Assembly (NCBI GenBank): GCA_964402955.1
Contig: CAYOEZ010000063.1
Span: forward strand, 1 to 20,812
Length of the DNA: 20,812 nucleotides
Direction of reading: 5' to 3'
Source: CAYOEZ01 sp964402955
GTDB taxonomy: Bacteria; Chloroflexota; DTOL01; DAOUCN01
Part shown: piece after piece, positions 8,951 through 16,227 of the stretch
Position numbering within the stretch: the stretch's first letter is position 1
How the letters are laid out: each line of letters begins with the position of its first letter
Program-made: the position numbers and the translations under genes
The notes under the pieces: model-generated
What the model saw: the letters and a program-made list of their open reading frames with translations, nothing else
Database searches by the model: none
Told to the model about the DNA's origin: nothing

Positions 8951-8986
8951 CAGAGTTCCGATCTCTCCGAAGAGATCGGAACTCTG
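8951..8986. repeat. 16-bp perfect inverted repeat between the phosphoesterase gene and fmt
   Basis: CAGAGTTCCGATCTCT (8951-8966) and its exact reverse complement (8971-8986) are separated by CCGA. It lies 18 nt after the stop of the upstream minus-strand gene (9004), so it may end or protect that transcript. No U-run follows on the minus strand. A second small palindrome, TGCGCCGTGGCGCA, is at 8916-8929 in the fmt leader. The form is typical of dispersed intergenic palindromes, but copy number elsewhere is not visible here. Confidence 0.7.
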
Positions 8987-9003
8987 GCCCGACCATTCTT
9001 GGA

Positions 9004-12000
9004 TTAGCGCACCTGCTTGACTTCGATGGAGTTGACTTTCGGTTCGCCCGTGACGGGCCTGAGGGCAATATTGAGGGAGCCGGCGCTGATCGTGACAGGA
9101 ACGGTGACCGAGATGGCCGTGTTGCCTGCGCCAGCCTCGGCGACGATATCGTAGCTCGTTGAGAAGAAGACTCCGCCGACCTTGATGGTGAAAACCCGTT
9201 GTCCGGCTTGTACACCATCTGTCTCAGCAAAGTGCAGCGTGACGTCGTATTGCCCATTGGGCACGGTGAAACGATAGCGAGGATTGATCTCGCTATTGAG
9301 CCAGCGGCGATCAGTCTGGTAGAGGGCAGGATCCGTCGTTGCGGCGATGGCGTTCGTGGTTATGCCAGCGCCGGCTGTTGCTCCGTCGTAGCCCCAGCGG
9401 CCTTCAGCGAAGGGCTGATCGGCGCTCCACTGATCGCCGTTGCCGGCTACGTAGCCGGCGCCGCCGCAATTGACCCGCATCAGGTAGGGGGTAGGGACGG
9501 CTGTGCTGGTCGCCGTTGGCGTGGGCGTCGTTGGCGATGCATCCAGCAATGTGACGCGTATGGCGCTGATCTTGGCGGAACTGGTGCGCGCCGTGAAGTT
9601 GATGGAAAGGACGCCGTCGCTGACCGCCGTCGTGACGGTGCGGACGTAGGCCTTGTTCCTGCCCGCAACCTTGTAGAGGTCCAGGTCAGTGAGCACTGGT
9701 ACATTGCCAAGCGCAACGCTAAAGACGCGGCAGTTGCTGCCCGAGCAGAAAATTTCCGCAAAGTGCAGTGCCACCTCGTAGGTTCCGTTAGGCACGCTGA
9801 ACTTGTAGCTGGTCATCCCCCAGTGTTCTGACTGATAGAGGCGGCTGTCGGACGTGTTGCCGATCGTCGCCCCAGTCGCGTACACGCTTCCTCCGCTATA
9901 GCCCCAACCGCCGCTGGTGTAGGCCTGGTCGGCCTGCCACACCTGTCCCTGCGTGTCGACATAGGCCGCGCCGCCCGCGTTCACGCGCGTCTCGTAGCCA
10001 GGCGCAGTGCTGCGAGTCGCCGTCGGCGTGGCGGTTGACCCGCTGACCGTGGTGGCGGTAAACGTCGGGGTTGTCGTCCATGCTTCCGTGGCAGTTGGCG
10101 TCCTGGTCGCCGTCGCATCCAGGGGCGCGCCCACCGTTGCGGTGGCCGTCGCTGTCGGAGTTGACGGCGTGGAGATTGCTGCGCTGGTTGCGGTCGCCGC
10201 CGGCGCGCCCAGTGCCGTCACCCGTATGGCGTTGATCTTAGGGCTATCCTTGCGTGCAGTAAACTTGACGTTCAGAACGCCGTCGCTGACTGTCGTTGTG
10301 AATGTGCGGACGTAGGCGCTGTTCTTGGCCGTGACGGCGCAGATGTCGAAGGCGCTCAGGACGGTGCCATTCTCGATGGCGACGTCGAAGATGCGGCTGC
10401 CTGCGCTCAAGTAGTAGATTTCGGAGAAGTGCAGCTCCACCTCATACGCGCCGTTGGGCACGCTAAACGAGTAGTTGGACATGCCCCAATGCTCACTCTG
10501 ATAGAGGGGATCGTTGTCGGTGTTGGCAATGGCCGCGCTCGTGCTAAATGTGCTGCCGCCGTTGTAGCCCCACGATCGAGTGGAGAAAGCCTTGTCGGCA
10601 AGCCACAGGTTGCCTTGCACATCGACATAGTTCTGCCCGCCGGCGTTGACCCGCACCTGATAGGTAGCGGGATCGGGAGTGGCCGTGGGCGTCGCTGTCG
10701 CGGTCGGGATTTCCGGGGTAGCCGAGACCGTTTTGACCGTGATCGTTGTCGAGCGTGAGCGGCCAAGGCTGTCACGGGCGGTGGCTGTGATCGTGTGCTT
10801 GCCGAAAGCCAGCGAGGTGGTATCCCATGCTGCTTGCCAGACGTTATTGCCGAGGCCAACTAGCGGACCTTTCGCCACGCCATCGATCGCATAGGTCATG
10901 CTGGTGATGGGCGCTGCGTCGTAGGCCTTGACGCGGATGGCGACTGTTCCGGAGAGCGTATCGCTGCCGCCATCATTGTAGAACTGGCGGGGACTGGTGA
11001 TGATCGTCTCCGGCCAGTCTCCCAGGTAGTGGAGAATCGTCGAGACGTTGCCATTGTCCGAGGCGCCGATGAGGTACGATCCCTTGTAGCCAAGCGCAGG
11101 CGCGCCGATTTCCACCAGGCCGCTCGTCTTGTCCTGCAGTACAAACGGCTGGTGGTAATGCCCGCTGAGATAGGCAGACACCCCATAGGTGGTCTTGGCC
11201 TGCTGCAGGGCGGTTACTTCGTTGCTCGGCATGACGTAGAACCAGGCCGGGCTTGTTGACGTCTGGGGCAGGCGGAGCAGGAAGTGAGCGAAGAGGATAC
11301 CCTTCTTGTCGGTCGTGGCAAGCAGGTTGTTGAGCCAGGGCACATCGAGCTTCTTGCTGGTGTAGGCGATGAAGCGATTCTGGCCAATGTCGAAGGAATA
11401 CTTCATTTTGCCGACCGTCGACAGGTAAAGCTCGTCATCGGCCTGGTCGTGATTGCCGGGAACAGCCATGACAGGGATCTTGGTGGCAGCAATGGCATCA
11501 GTATAGATTGACCACGAGTATGCGTCGCCCACATTGGTCGTGTCGCCGGTGTTGATGATCACGGCGGGCTGCACGACGTCGTTTAGCTCAGCGATTGCCT
11601 GCTGGAAGCGCCGCGTGTGCACGCTGGGGTCAGGTGGGTCGCCCTCCCATTGTGTGCCAAGGTGGGCGTCGCTGATGTGGCTAAAGGTGATGATACCGTT
11701 GTCCATTCGGTAGACGTAGAAAATGATCGCATGATCACGGACGAAGCCGGCGTTATCGGTCACCCGCGCCGCTAGCCGGTGCCGTCCAATGGCAAGCGTG
11801 GCTGTATCCAGGGCATAGGTAAACGGCGCCGTGTTGGTCTGTGTGAGGTAAGCGCCGTCGAGGATATACTTGAGCGACTGAATGCCTTTGTCGTCCTGGA
11901 CGTCGGCGGCAAGCTGCACAACGCCGGTCACAAAGCTCTGGTGCCTGGGATTGGTAATCGCAACAACGGGAGGAAAATTGTTGGCGGAGTCAATCGAGTA

Positions 12001-12660
12001 GCTGACCGTTAGCCTGGGACGTTTCTCGATGACGTAGTAGGCGTCGCCGCCCATCGTGTACTGGACGCTGACCGTGCCGGCGGCAACGAGGAGCGCTCCG
12101 AAGTTGCTGGCAGGATTGTGCACCCAGTCGCGCACGGCGTCAGTCATGTCGATGTCGTAGTAGACCGCGCTGTCGGATACTGGAACAGATGCGAGCGGCG
12201 GCTCGGCGTGGTCAATGTAGGCGTCGCTGGCGCCCGGCTTTTCCCAATCGTTGCCGGTGGACGCGACGTGCCAGGTAACCTGGTTTAGCGTCCATGGCCG
12301 GAGCAGGCGGTAGAGGTTGAGTGTGATGGCGCCGCTATTCGTGCGGTCCTGGACGTAGATGCGCAGCGTCGCGCCTGTGACGTATGCGTCGGTGGGCAGC
12401 GACGACACGTCGAAACGCGTAATGCCGTTGAACTGGTACGTGCGCAGAGCAATGACGCCCAGCGGCGATGACGCATTGTCGTGGGGCTTCCAGAGGTAAT
12501 TCAGGATAGCGTTGGTGTTGCCAGTGTAGCCGTTGACGCCCTGCTGGAAGGTGGCGATGCCTGCCGCAGCGAGTGTTCCGGTTTGCGGCATACCGGAGGT
12601 GACGTGTGCGGAAAGCAGGAACAGTGCAGCAATGGCCACGAGTACGGCTGCTTTTTTCAT
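9004..12660 (-). CDS. Secreted calcineurin-like phosphoesterase with DNRLRE, Ig-like and three malectin-type domains
   Basis: A 1218-residue exported protein. It starts with a Sec signal peptide (MKKAAVLVAIAALFLLSAHV). Then come a DNRLRE-type beta domain (about 30-225), a bacterial Ig-like domain (about 228-320), and a metallophosphoesterase (about 325-555) with all expected motifs: SDAHLG (Asp331, His333), GDTT (Asp373), GNHD (Asn403-Asp405), His459 and GHYH (His501, His503). A second Ig-like domain (about 560-650) is followed by three malectin/CBM57-like modules (about 665-815, 887-1038 and 1058-1218), each opening with RVNAGG or RVNCGG and joined by Thr/Ala/Pro-rich linkers. The linkers resemble those of Chloroflexota extracellular proteins. 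There is no C-terminal anchor. It probably hydrolyses a phosphate ester outside the cell while bound to a glycan; the substrate is unknown. ATG 12660 lacks a good ribosome site. A TATACT at 12677-12682 could be a -10 box, but its -35 is poor. Confidence 0.9.
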   Translation of the reverse strand: MKKAAVLVAIAALFLLSAHVTSGMPQTGTLAAAGIATFQQGVNGYTGNTNAILNYLWKPHDNASSPLGVIALRTYQFNGITRFDVSSLPTDAYVTGATLRIYVQDRTNSGAITLNLYRLLRPWTLNQVTWHVASTGNDWEKPGASDAYIDHAEPPLASVPVSDSAVYYDIDMTDAVRDWVHNPASNFGALLVAAGTVSVQYTMGGDAYYVIEKRPRLTVSYSIDSANNFPPVVAITNPRHQSFVTGVVQLAADVQDDKGIQSLKYILDGAYLTQTNTAPFTYALDTATLAIGRHRLAARVTDNAGFVRDHAIIFYVYRMDNGIITFSHISDAHLGTQWEGDPPDPSVHTRRFQQAIAELNDVVQPAVIINTGDTTNVGDAYSWSIYTDAIAATKIPVMAVPGNHDQADDELYLSTVGKMKYSFDIGQNRFIAYTSKKLDVPWLNNLLATTDKKGILFAHFLLRLPQTSTSPAWFYVMPSNEVTALQQAKTTYGVSAYLSGHYHQPFVLQDKTSGLVEIGAPALGYKGSYLIGASDNGNVSTILHYLGDWPETIITSPRQFYNDGGSDTLSGTVAIRVKAYDAAPITSMTYAIDGVAKGPLVGLGNNVWQAAWDTTSLAFGKHTITATARDSLGRSRSTTITVKTVSATPEIPTATATPTATPDPATYQVRVNAGGQNYVDVQGNLWLADKAFSTRSWGYNGGSTFSTSAAIANTDNDPLYQSEHWGMSNYSFSVPNGAYEVELHFSEIYYLSAGSRIFDVAIENGTVLSAFDICAVTAKNSAYVRTFTTTVSDGVLNVKFTARKDSPKINAIRVTALGAPAATATSAAISTPSTPTATATATVGAPLDATATRTPTATEAWTTTPTFTATTVSGSTATPTATRSTAPGYETRVNAGGAAYVDTQGQVWQADQAYTSGGWGYSGGSVYATGATIGNTSDSRLYQSEHWGMTSYKFSVPNGTYEVALHFAEIFCSGSNCRVFSVALGNVPVLTDLDLYKVAGRNKAYVRTVTTAVSDGVLSINFTARTSSAKISAIRVTLLDASPTTPTPTATSTAVPTPYLMRVNCGGAGYVAGNGDQWSADQPFAEGRWGYDGATAGAGITTNAIAATTDPALYQTDRRWLNSEINPRYRFTVPNGQYDVTLHFAETDGVQAGQRVFTIKVGGVFFSTSYDIVAEAGAGNTAISVTVPVTISAGSLNIALRPVTGEPKVNSIEVKQVR

Positions 12661-12714
12661 CTTCGTTCGACCCCCGAGTATACTGTGGTGTGTCCTGCCC
12701 GAATGAATGGCACA

Positions 12715-13554
12715 TCATTGCGGGAGAAGGAAGTTTAGCAACGTCAGCCACTCAGCGACGGTCAGTGTTTCAGCGCGGCGTTTCTCATCGATGCCGCAGG
12801 CGTTGAGGGCTGAGATGACCTCGCTGCGCGTGCGCCCGGTGCCTTGAGCAAGCGGGTTGTGCAGTTGCTTGCGGGGCTGGCTGAAACCGGCAGACACGAG
12901 GCGGAAGAACTGCTGCGCCTGCATGTCGTCGAGCGGCAGGCGCGGGTGCATGGTGATGCGCAGCACAGCCGAGCCGACCTTGGGCGGCGGGTAGAACGAC
13001 GATGGGGGAACCAGGCGCACGATTTCCGGCTTGCCGTAGTACTGCACCAGCACAGCCAGGAAGTTCATATCGGGCGTGTTGGCTGTCATGCGCCGCGCCA
13101 CTTCTTCTTGCACGGTGACGACGATAAGCGATGGCCGGCGTCGCTGGGCGAAGAAGTAGCGCAGAATGGGCGTTGTGATGTAGTAGGGCAGGTTGGCGAC
13201 AACCTTGTAGTTTGCGCTCGCAGGCGCAGGCGACAGACTTTCTATCTCTGCTTCCAGGTTGACCTCTAGAATGTCGCCCTGCACAACACTGACGTTGGAA
13301 TAGGGTGCCAGCACCTGCTCGAGCTTGTCCACGATGTCTTTGTCCAGTTCAATGGCAAGCACGCGCCCGGCTTGCGGCGCCATGACGGTGGTCAGCGCTC
13401 CCATGCCTGGCCCCACTTCCACAACCAACTCATCGGGCTGAAGGTGAGCGGCGGCGGCGATGCGGGCCAATACCTCGTTGTTAACGAGGAAGTGCTGGCC
13501 CATGCCTTTGCGTGGGCGGAGGTTGTGCTGGTGGAGCAGGGAGCGAGAATCCAT
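12715..13554 (-). CDS. rsmA: 16S rRNA (adenine1518-N6/adenine1519-N6) dimethyltransferase
   Basis: A 279-residue SAM-dependent enzyme (KsgA) that dimethylates two adjacent adenosines near the 3' end of 16S rRNA during small-subunit maturation. The sequence shows KGMGQHFLVN near the N-terminus, the SAM-binding EVGPGMGALT (46-55), acidic Glu69, GDIL with Asp94, and the catalytic NLPYY (121-125). Then comes SSFYPPPKVGSAVLRI, typical of RsmA. Length is normal. The ATG follows AAGGAA, which overlaps the TAA stop of the upstream 3D-domain gene (12 nt apart), so the two genes are probably co-transcribed and translationally linked. The YabE-like/ksgA order recalls Bacillus, but the rnmV gene found between them there is absent. 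Confidence 0.97.
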   Translation of the reverse strand: MDSRSLLHQHNLRPRKGMGQHFLVNNEVLARIAAAAHLQPDELVVEVGPGMGALTTVMAPQAGRVLAIELDKDIVDKLEQVLAPYSNVSVVQGDILEVNLEAEIESLSPAPASANYKVVANLPYYITTPILRYFFAQRRRPSLIVVTVQEEVARRMTANTPDMNFLAVLVQYYGKPEIVRLVPPSSFYPPPKVGSAVLRITMHPRLPLDDMQAQQFFRLVSAGFSQPRKQLHNPLAQGTGRTRSEVISALNACGIDEKRRAETLTVAEWLTLLNFLLPQ

Positions 13555-13566
13555 CGTAGCGTTTCC

Positions 13567-15084
13567 TTAGCGCCGTTCGATCGGATAGTCTGGTAGAACC
13601 CAGGGAATGTCTCCGGGCACAGGTGTCAGCAGATAGATGGTGACCCAACCAACGTGCAATGGCGACGGGTCGTCGTCGTCGAAGGCCAGGTCGATGTGCA
13701 TCCCCAGAATGAGGCCTCCCGTATCTTCAGCAGCGCCAAAGCCATAGCCGGGCACGTACATTGGAGTATGTAAACGAATGACATCGGGATCAACGGCGAT
13801 CACACCTTTGGTCGCCCAGATGCCAGTGCGCGTGATGCCATATTGCGGATGATCGCGCTCCTTGCCGCTGGTCGCCGCCGTGTAGTATGTGGCCCACACG
13901 CGCAGCACACGCCAGTATTCGATAGGGCCGTCCGCCGTGATCGCCGTGCGTATCACGACGCGGGTGCCGTAGGCGACAGTCTGCGTCGCCGGTTCCTCAT
14001 CGATCCACTCACGCTCGACGAAGCGGCGCACCTCTTTGCCATTCTCGAAGACGATACGCGTCGTGCGCTTGCGTGTGCCTGGCTTGCCCGGTGTGGCGAC
14101 ACGCGACTGGTCGAGTTCCATGTTCCCGTCGGGCTGGCGGACGGTGCTGAAGGGAATGGCTTCGCTTTCGGTGACTGTTTCTTCGCGTACCCGGGTCAAC
14201 TGCACAACCATGCCGGGGCTGATGGCTGTAGTCAGAGCGGGCGTCGTGTAGTCTTTGTCGTGAAGAGCGATGTCTTCTTGCACGAGCATCTGGGCAATAG
14301 TCTCAGCCTGAGTGCGCGTGCCGAATGTCCGCCCATCGGCCGTGACCGTGACCAGTTTCGCACGTTGGATGGATATGCGTGTGCCTGCCGCGACCGCGCG
14401 ATCAAGCGCCGGCGTCACGATGTCGGCAGCATAGACATAGATGCCCTCGCCAAAGAGCGCCTCGCCCACCGTGCGCGCCGCCGTCTGGATGCTCGCTTCG
14501 ACGCCGTCCTGCAGGATCGATAGAGGCACTGCTCTCTGCACGGCAATTGCTATCGCAGCCGGGCGCAGCGCCGCACTGGACTGTGCTATGGGCTGCGACG
14601 CTGTGGCCATACCCGCAAGAGAGAACGCTGCCTGTGATCTGTTGGATACGTTTGTTGCAGAGCGTTGGCCAAGCTGTGCGCGTGGGTCGGCCAGTTGTTT
14701 GTCGATCAGAACGCGGTCGCGCTCAGCCAGAGCGATGCCGTACTCGTGCAGGATCGCCGCCGGAGTTTGTGCGTGTGTCTCCATTGCAAAGACGACGCCA
14801 TCCTTAGAGAGGGAGACACGCCGCGCCCGCACGATGCGGACGGCAAGGCCAGGGCGCAGAGACGAGGATGGAGATGGGCTGACGGCGTCGTTGTCTTGTG
14901 CTGTGACGCCCATCTCGGCCAGCAGGCCGGCAACAGTTGTGCGATGAGTGCGGACGGTGATTGTGGTTCCGTCTATGGTGACGGCAACGGTAACACTGGT
15001 GACAACGTAACCTGCCACCAGGCTGACAATAGCGATGATTGCCAGCAGAAGCAGAAGGCGCTCTCTGTTCGTCCTTGGCCTCAC
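13567..15084 (-). CDS. Membrane-anchored DUF348/G5/3D-domain cell-wall protein (YabE-like)
   Basis: About 505 residues from GTG 15084. A short basic N-terminus and one transmembrane segment (about 10-30) place the rest outside the membrane. Three or four DUF348-type ubiquitin-like repeats follow (from about 31), interrupted by an Ala/Ser-rich insert. Next is a G5-like region (ESEAIPFSTV...GKEVRR). A C-terminal 3D domain has the three conserved Asp residues: Asp432 (AVDP), Asp454 (EDTGG) and Asp465 (HIDL). In related proteins such as YabE and MltA-like 3D proteins, this domain is linked to peptidoglycan glycan-strand cleavage. The frame extends to ATG 15147, but that start lies inside the SRP RNA gene. 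GTG 15084 follows GAGG at 9 nt and is preferred; GTG 15099 is another option. It is coupled to rsmA downstream. Confidence 0.88.
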   Translation of the reverse strand: MRPRTNRERLLLLLAIIAIVSLVAGYVVTSVTVAVTIDGTTITVRTHRTTVAGLLAEMGVTAQDNDAVSPSPSSSLRPGLAVRIVRARRVSLSKDGVVFAMETHAQTPAAILHEYGIALAERDRVLIDKQLADPRAQLGQRSATNVSNRSQAAFSLAGMATASQPIAQSSAALRPAAIAIAVQRAVPLSILQDGVEASIQTAARTVGEALFGEGIYVYAADIVTPALDRAVAAGTRISIQRAKLVTVTADGRTFGTRTQAETIAQMLVQEDIALHDKDYTTPALTTAISPGMVVQLTRVREETVTESEAIPFSTVRQPDGNMELDQSRVATPGKPGTRKRTTRIVFENGKEVRRFVEREWIDEEPATQTVAYGTRVVIRTAITADGPIEYWRVLRVWATYYTAATSGKERDHPQYGITRTGIWATKGVIAVDPDVIRLHTPMYVPGYGFGAAEDTGGLILGMHIDLAFDDDDPSPLHVGWVTIYLLTPVPGDIPWVLPDYPIERR

Positions 15085-15123
15085 ATGACGGGACCTCACA
15101 TGAAGGTATGAGAGGGGTGAAAT

Positions 15124-15391
15124 GGTCGTGCACCCTCCGTTGATCACAACTGTCCAGCTTACCGGGGCCAGTTAGCTCCAACCAGGTAACCCTGCGGCAC
15201 CCAGAGGAGTATGCTAACCGTTGCTTCCTTCCGGACCTGGCGGGGTTGGGCATTCCCCTGCCGCGCAGGACCCGATCTTCAACGCCACTTAACCACGGCA
15301 GTCCCAAACAGCCGGACCTAGAGAGGGAGTTCGACCCCGCTGTAGCGGATTTCGGGTACAGGGCACCGCTAGCTCCCCATCTAGCACGACC
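15124..15391 (-). ncRNA. ffs: Signal recognition particle RNA, large (Alu-containing) bacterial type
   Basis: The RNA, read on the minus strand, follows the Bacillus scRNA layout closely. The 5' GGUCGUGC (15384-15391) pairs exactly with the 3' GCACGACC (15124-15131), closing the molecule at about 268 nt. After the 5' helix comes the Alu-domain segment GGGGAGCTAGCGGTGCCCTG. The S domain has the hallmark GGTCCGGAAGGAAGCA (15222-15237) and GTGCCGCAGGGTTACCTGG (about 15184-15202), the Ffh-binding loops. It pairs with Ffh to target membrane and secreted proteins. An excellent promoter predicts transcription starting at 15391. No intrinsic terminator is evident before the next gene, so the RNA may be processed from a longer transcript. 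Confidence 0.95.
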
Positions 15392-15397
15392 AACGGA

Positions 15398-15426
15398 AGT
15401 GTACCTTACACGACGGGGATTGTCAA
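15398..15426 (-). promoter_or_regulatory. Promoter of the SRP RNA gene
   Basis: On the minus strand, TTGACA (15421-15426), a 17-nt spacer and TACACT (15398-15403) place the start at about 15391, exactly where the closing helix of the RNA begins. The -35 box overlaps the stop codon of recU (15423-15425). Confidence 0.85.
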
Positions 15427-15917
15427 GTGGAATGAAGCGCCAGAATGACGGGCAGCCAGCCCCGGGGGGTTGCGCTGTAGCTGCGCGCAACCAGCGGGCA
15501 GGTGGAGAGGTCGACACTCTGACTCTCGGAGACCGCAGACGGAAGGACGAGACGCGCCTCATCGAGCCCGTTGCGCACGAGATAAAAGGCAATACCCCCC
15601 AGGTCAGCCACCTGGCGCAGATAGGCGAGCTGGTGCAGCTGGCGAGCATCCGGCTTCCAGGTGAGGGCCGGGCTGCGCAGTGACTTGGCGTCGAAGGCCA
15701 CGAAGCGGCCGCCAGCCAGCACGCCGCTAAAGTCGGATACCGATTTTAGCGCATAGATGACGGTGCCATCGCGTCGCCGCACTTTGCGCACCTCGTGCTT
15801 ACTCACGACGGCCAGGTTGCGCCGCCGGTAATCCTCATGCGTGGTCTTGAGTTCGTCCTCGAAGTCCGCGCCGCGGTAGGCGGCGCCAACGCGGGGCCGG
15901 GCTGGTTGTTTACTCAT
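15423..15917 (-). CDS. recU: Holliday junction resolvase, RecU type
   Basis: A 164-residue protein with the RecU layout: YRGADFEDELKTTHEDYRRR near the N-terminus (Glu20 in the early acidic helix), then DFSGVLAGGRFVAFDAKS with Asp62, Asp76 and Lys78. The Asp-(x13)-Asp-x-Lys spacing matches the RecU nuclease core (Asp88, Glu101, Lys103 in Bacillus), with Asp replacing Glu. Next come HQLAYLRQVADLGGIAFYLV and a short tail. RecU cuts Holliday junctions during recombination and repair; it is best known from Firmicutes. Start ATG 15917 lies about 3 nt after the predicted transcription start and has no ribosome site, so the mRNA may be leaderless. The open frame continues upstream through the promoter and repeats but is not credible there. 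It is divergent from sat. The family call is fairly confident; a related endonuclease-fold resolvase is possible. Confidence 0.82.
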   Translation of the reverse strand: MSKQPARPRVGAAYRGADFEDELKTTHEDYRRRNLAVVSKHEVRKVRRRDGTVIYALKSVSDFSGVLAGGRFVAFDAKSLRSPALTWKPDARQLHQLAYLRQVADLGGIAFYLVRNGLDEARLVLPSAVSESQSVDLSTCPLVARSYSATPRGWLPVILALHST

Positions 15918-15926
15918 TGTGGCCAG

Positions 15927-15956
15927 ATTATAGCACAGCGGAGCAGGGGGAGACAA
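15927..15956 (-). promoter_or_regulatory. Promoter of recU, predicting a near-leaderless mRNA
   Basis: On the minus strand, TTGTCT (15951-15956), an 18-nt spacer and a perfect TATAAT (15927-15932). The predicted start near 15920 is about 3 nt before the ATG (15917). Confidence 0.7.
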
Positions 15957-15969
15957 GCAGGGAATAATA

Positions 15970-16065
15970 GGACGCGGATTTGCGCGGAAGAGGCCGCGGA
16001 TCAGCGCGGATACAGATGGAAAGATCGGCGAATATCCGCGGCTTCTTCCGTGAAAATCCGCGTCC
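15970..16065. repeat. Imperfect 32-bp inverted repeat in the recU-sat intergenic region
   Basis: Bases 15970-16001 and 16034-16065 are inverted copies with 29 of 32 positions matching, separated by 32 nt. The arms are built from short CGCGGAT motifs that also recur as direct repeats (for example 15974, 15995 and 16004). The rest of the gene-free stretch 15918-16227 holds the divergent recU and sat promoters and the sat leader. The design suggests a dispersed intergenic palindrome rather than an operator, but this needs copies elsewhere in the genome. Confidence 0.7.
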
Positions 16066-16100
16066 CCGTCTCCCTCTGTGAAACGGCATCCATGTTCAGC

Positions 16101-16129
16101 TTGACGGGTGCAGCGGGGGTTGCTATAAT
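16101..16129 (+). promoter_or_regulatory. Strong sigma-70 type promoter of sat
   Basis: TTGACG (16101-16106), a 17-nt spacer and TATAAT (16124-16129). The predicted start near 16136 gives a leader of about 92 nt before GTG 16228. Confidence 0.85.
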
Positions 16130-16160
16130 GGCCTGTAGATAAAGTCTTGTCGTACTGCAT

Positions 16161-16198
16161 GGGTGAAGGCAAGAACAGAACGGCGTTGCTTCACGCCC
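16161..16198 (+). other. Hairpin in the 5' leader of sat
   Basis: In the predicted leader, GGGTGAAGGCAA (16161-16172) pairs with TTGCTTCACGCCC (16186-16198) in an 11-bp stem with small bulges and a 13-nt loop. The ribosome site GGAGG (16214-16218) is 15 nt beyond it. I do not recognise a known riboswitch. It could affect mRNA stability or initiation. Confidence 0.4.
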
Positions 16199-16227
16199 GT
16201 GTTGGCGGCTCTTGGAGGTTCAACAGC

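Noticed and set aside
15918..16172. 85-residue N-terminal extension of RecU
   Set aside because: It would run through the recU promoter, the inverted repeat and the sat promoter, and the residues resemble no RecU.
16147..16227. N-terminal extension of sat from TTG 16147
   Set aside because: No ribosome site, atypical residues, and a well-spaced GGAGG before GTG 16228 giving the usual N-terminus.
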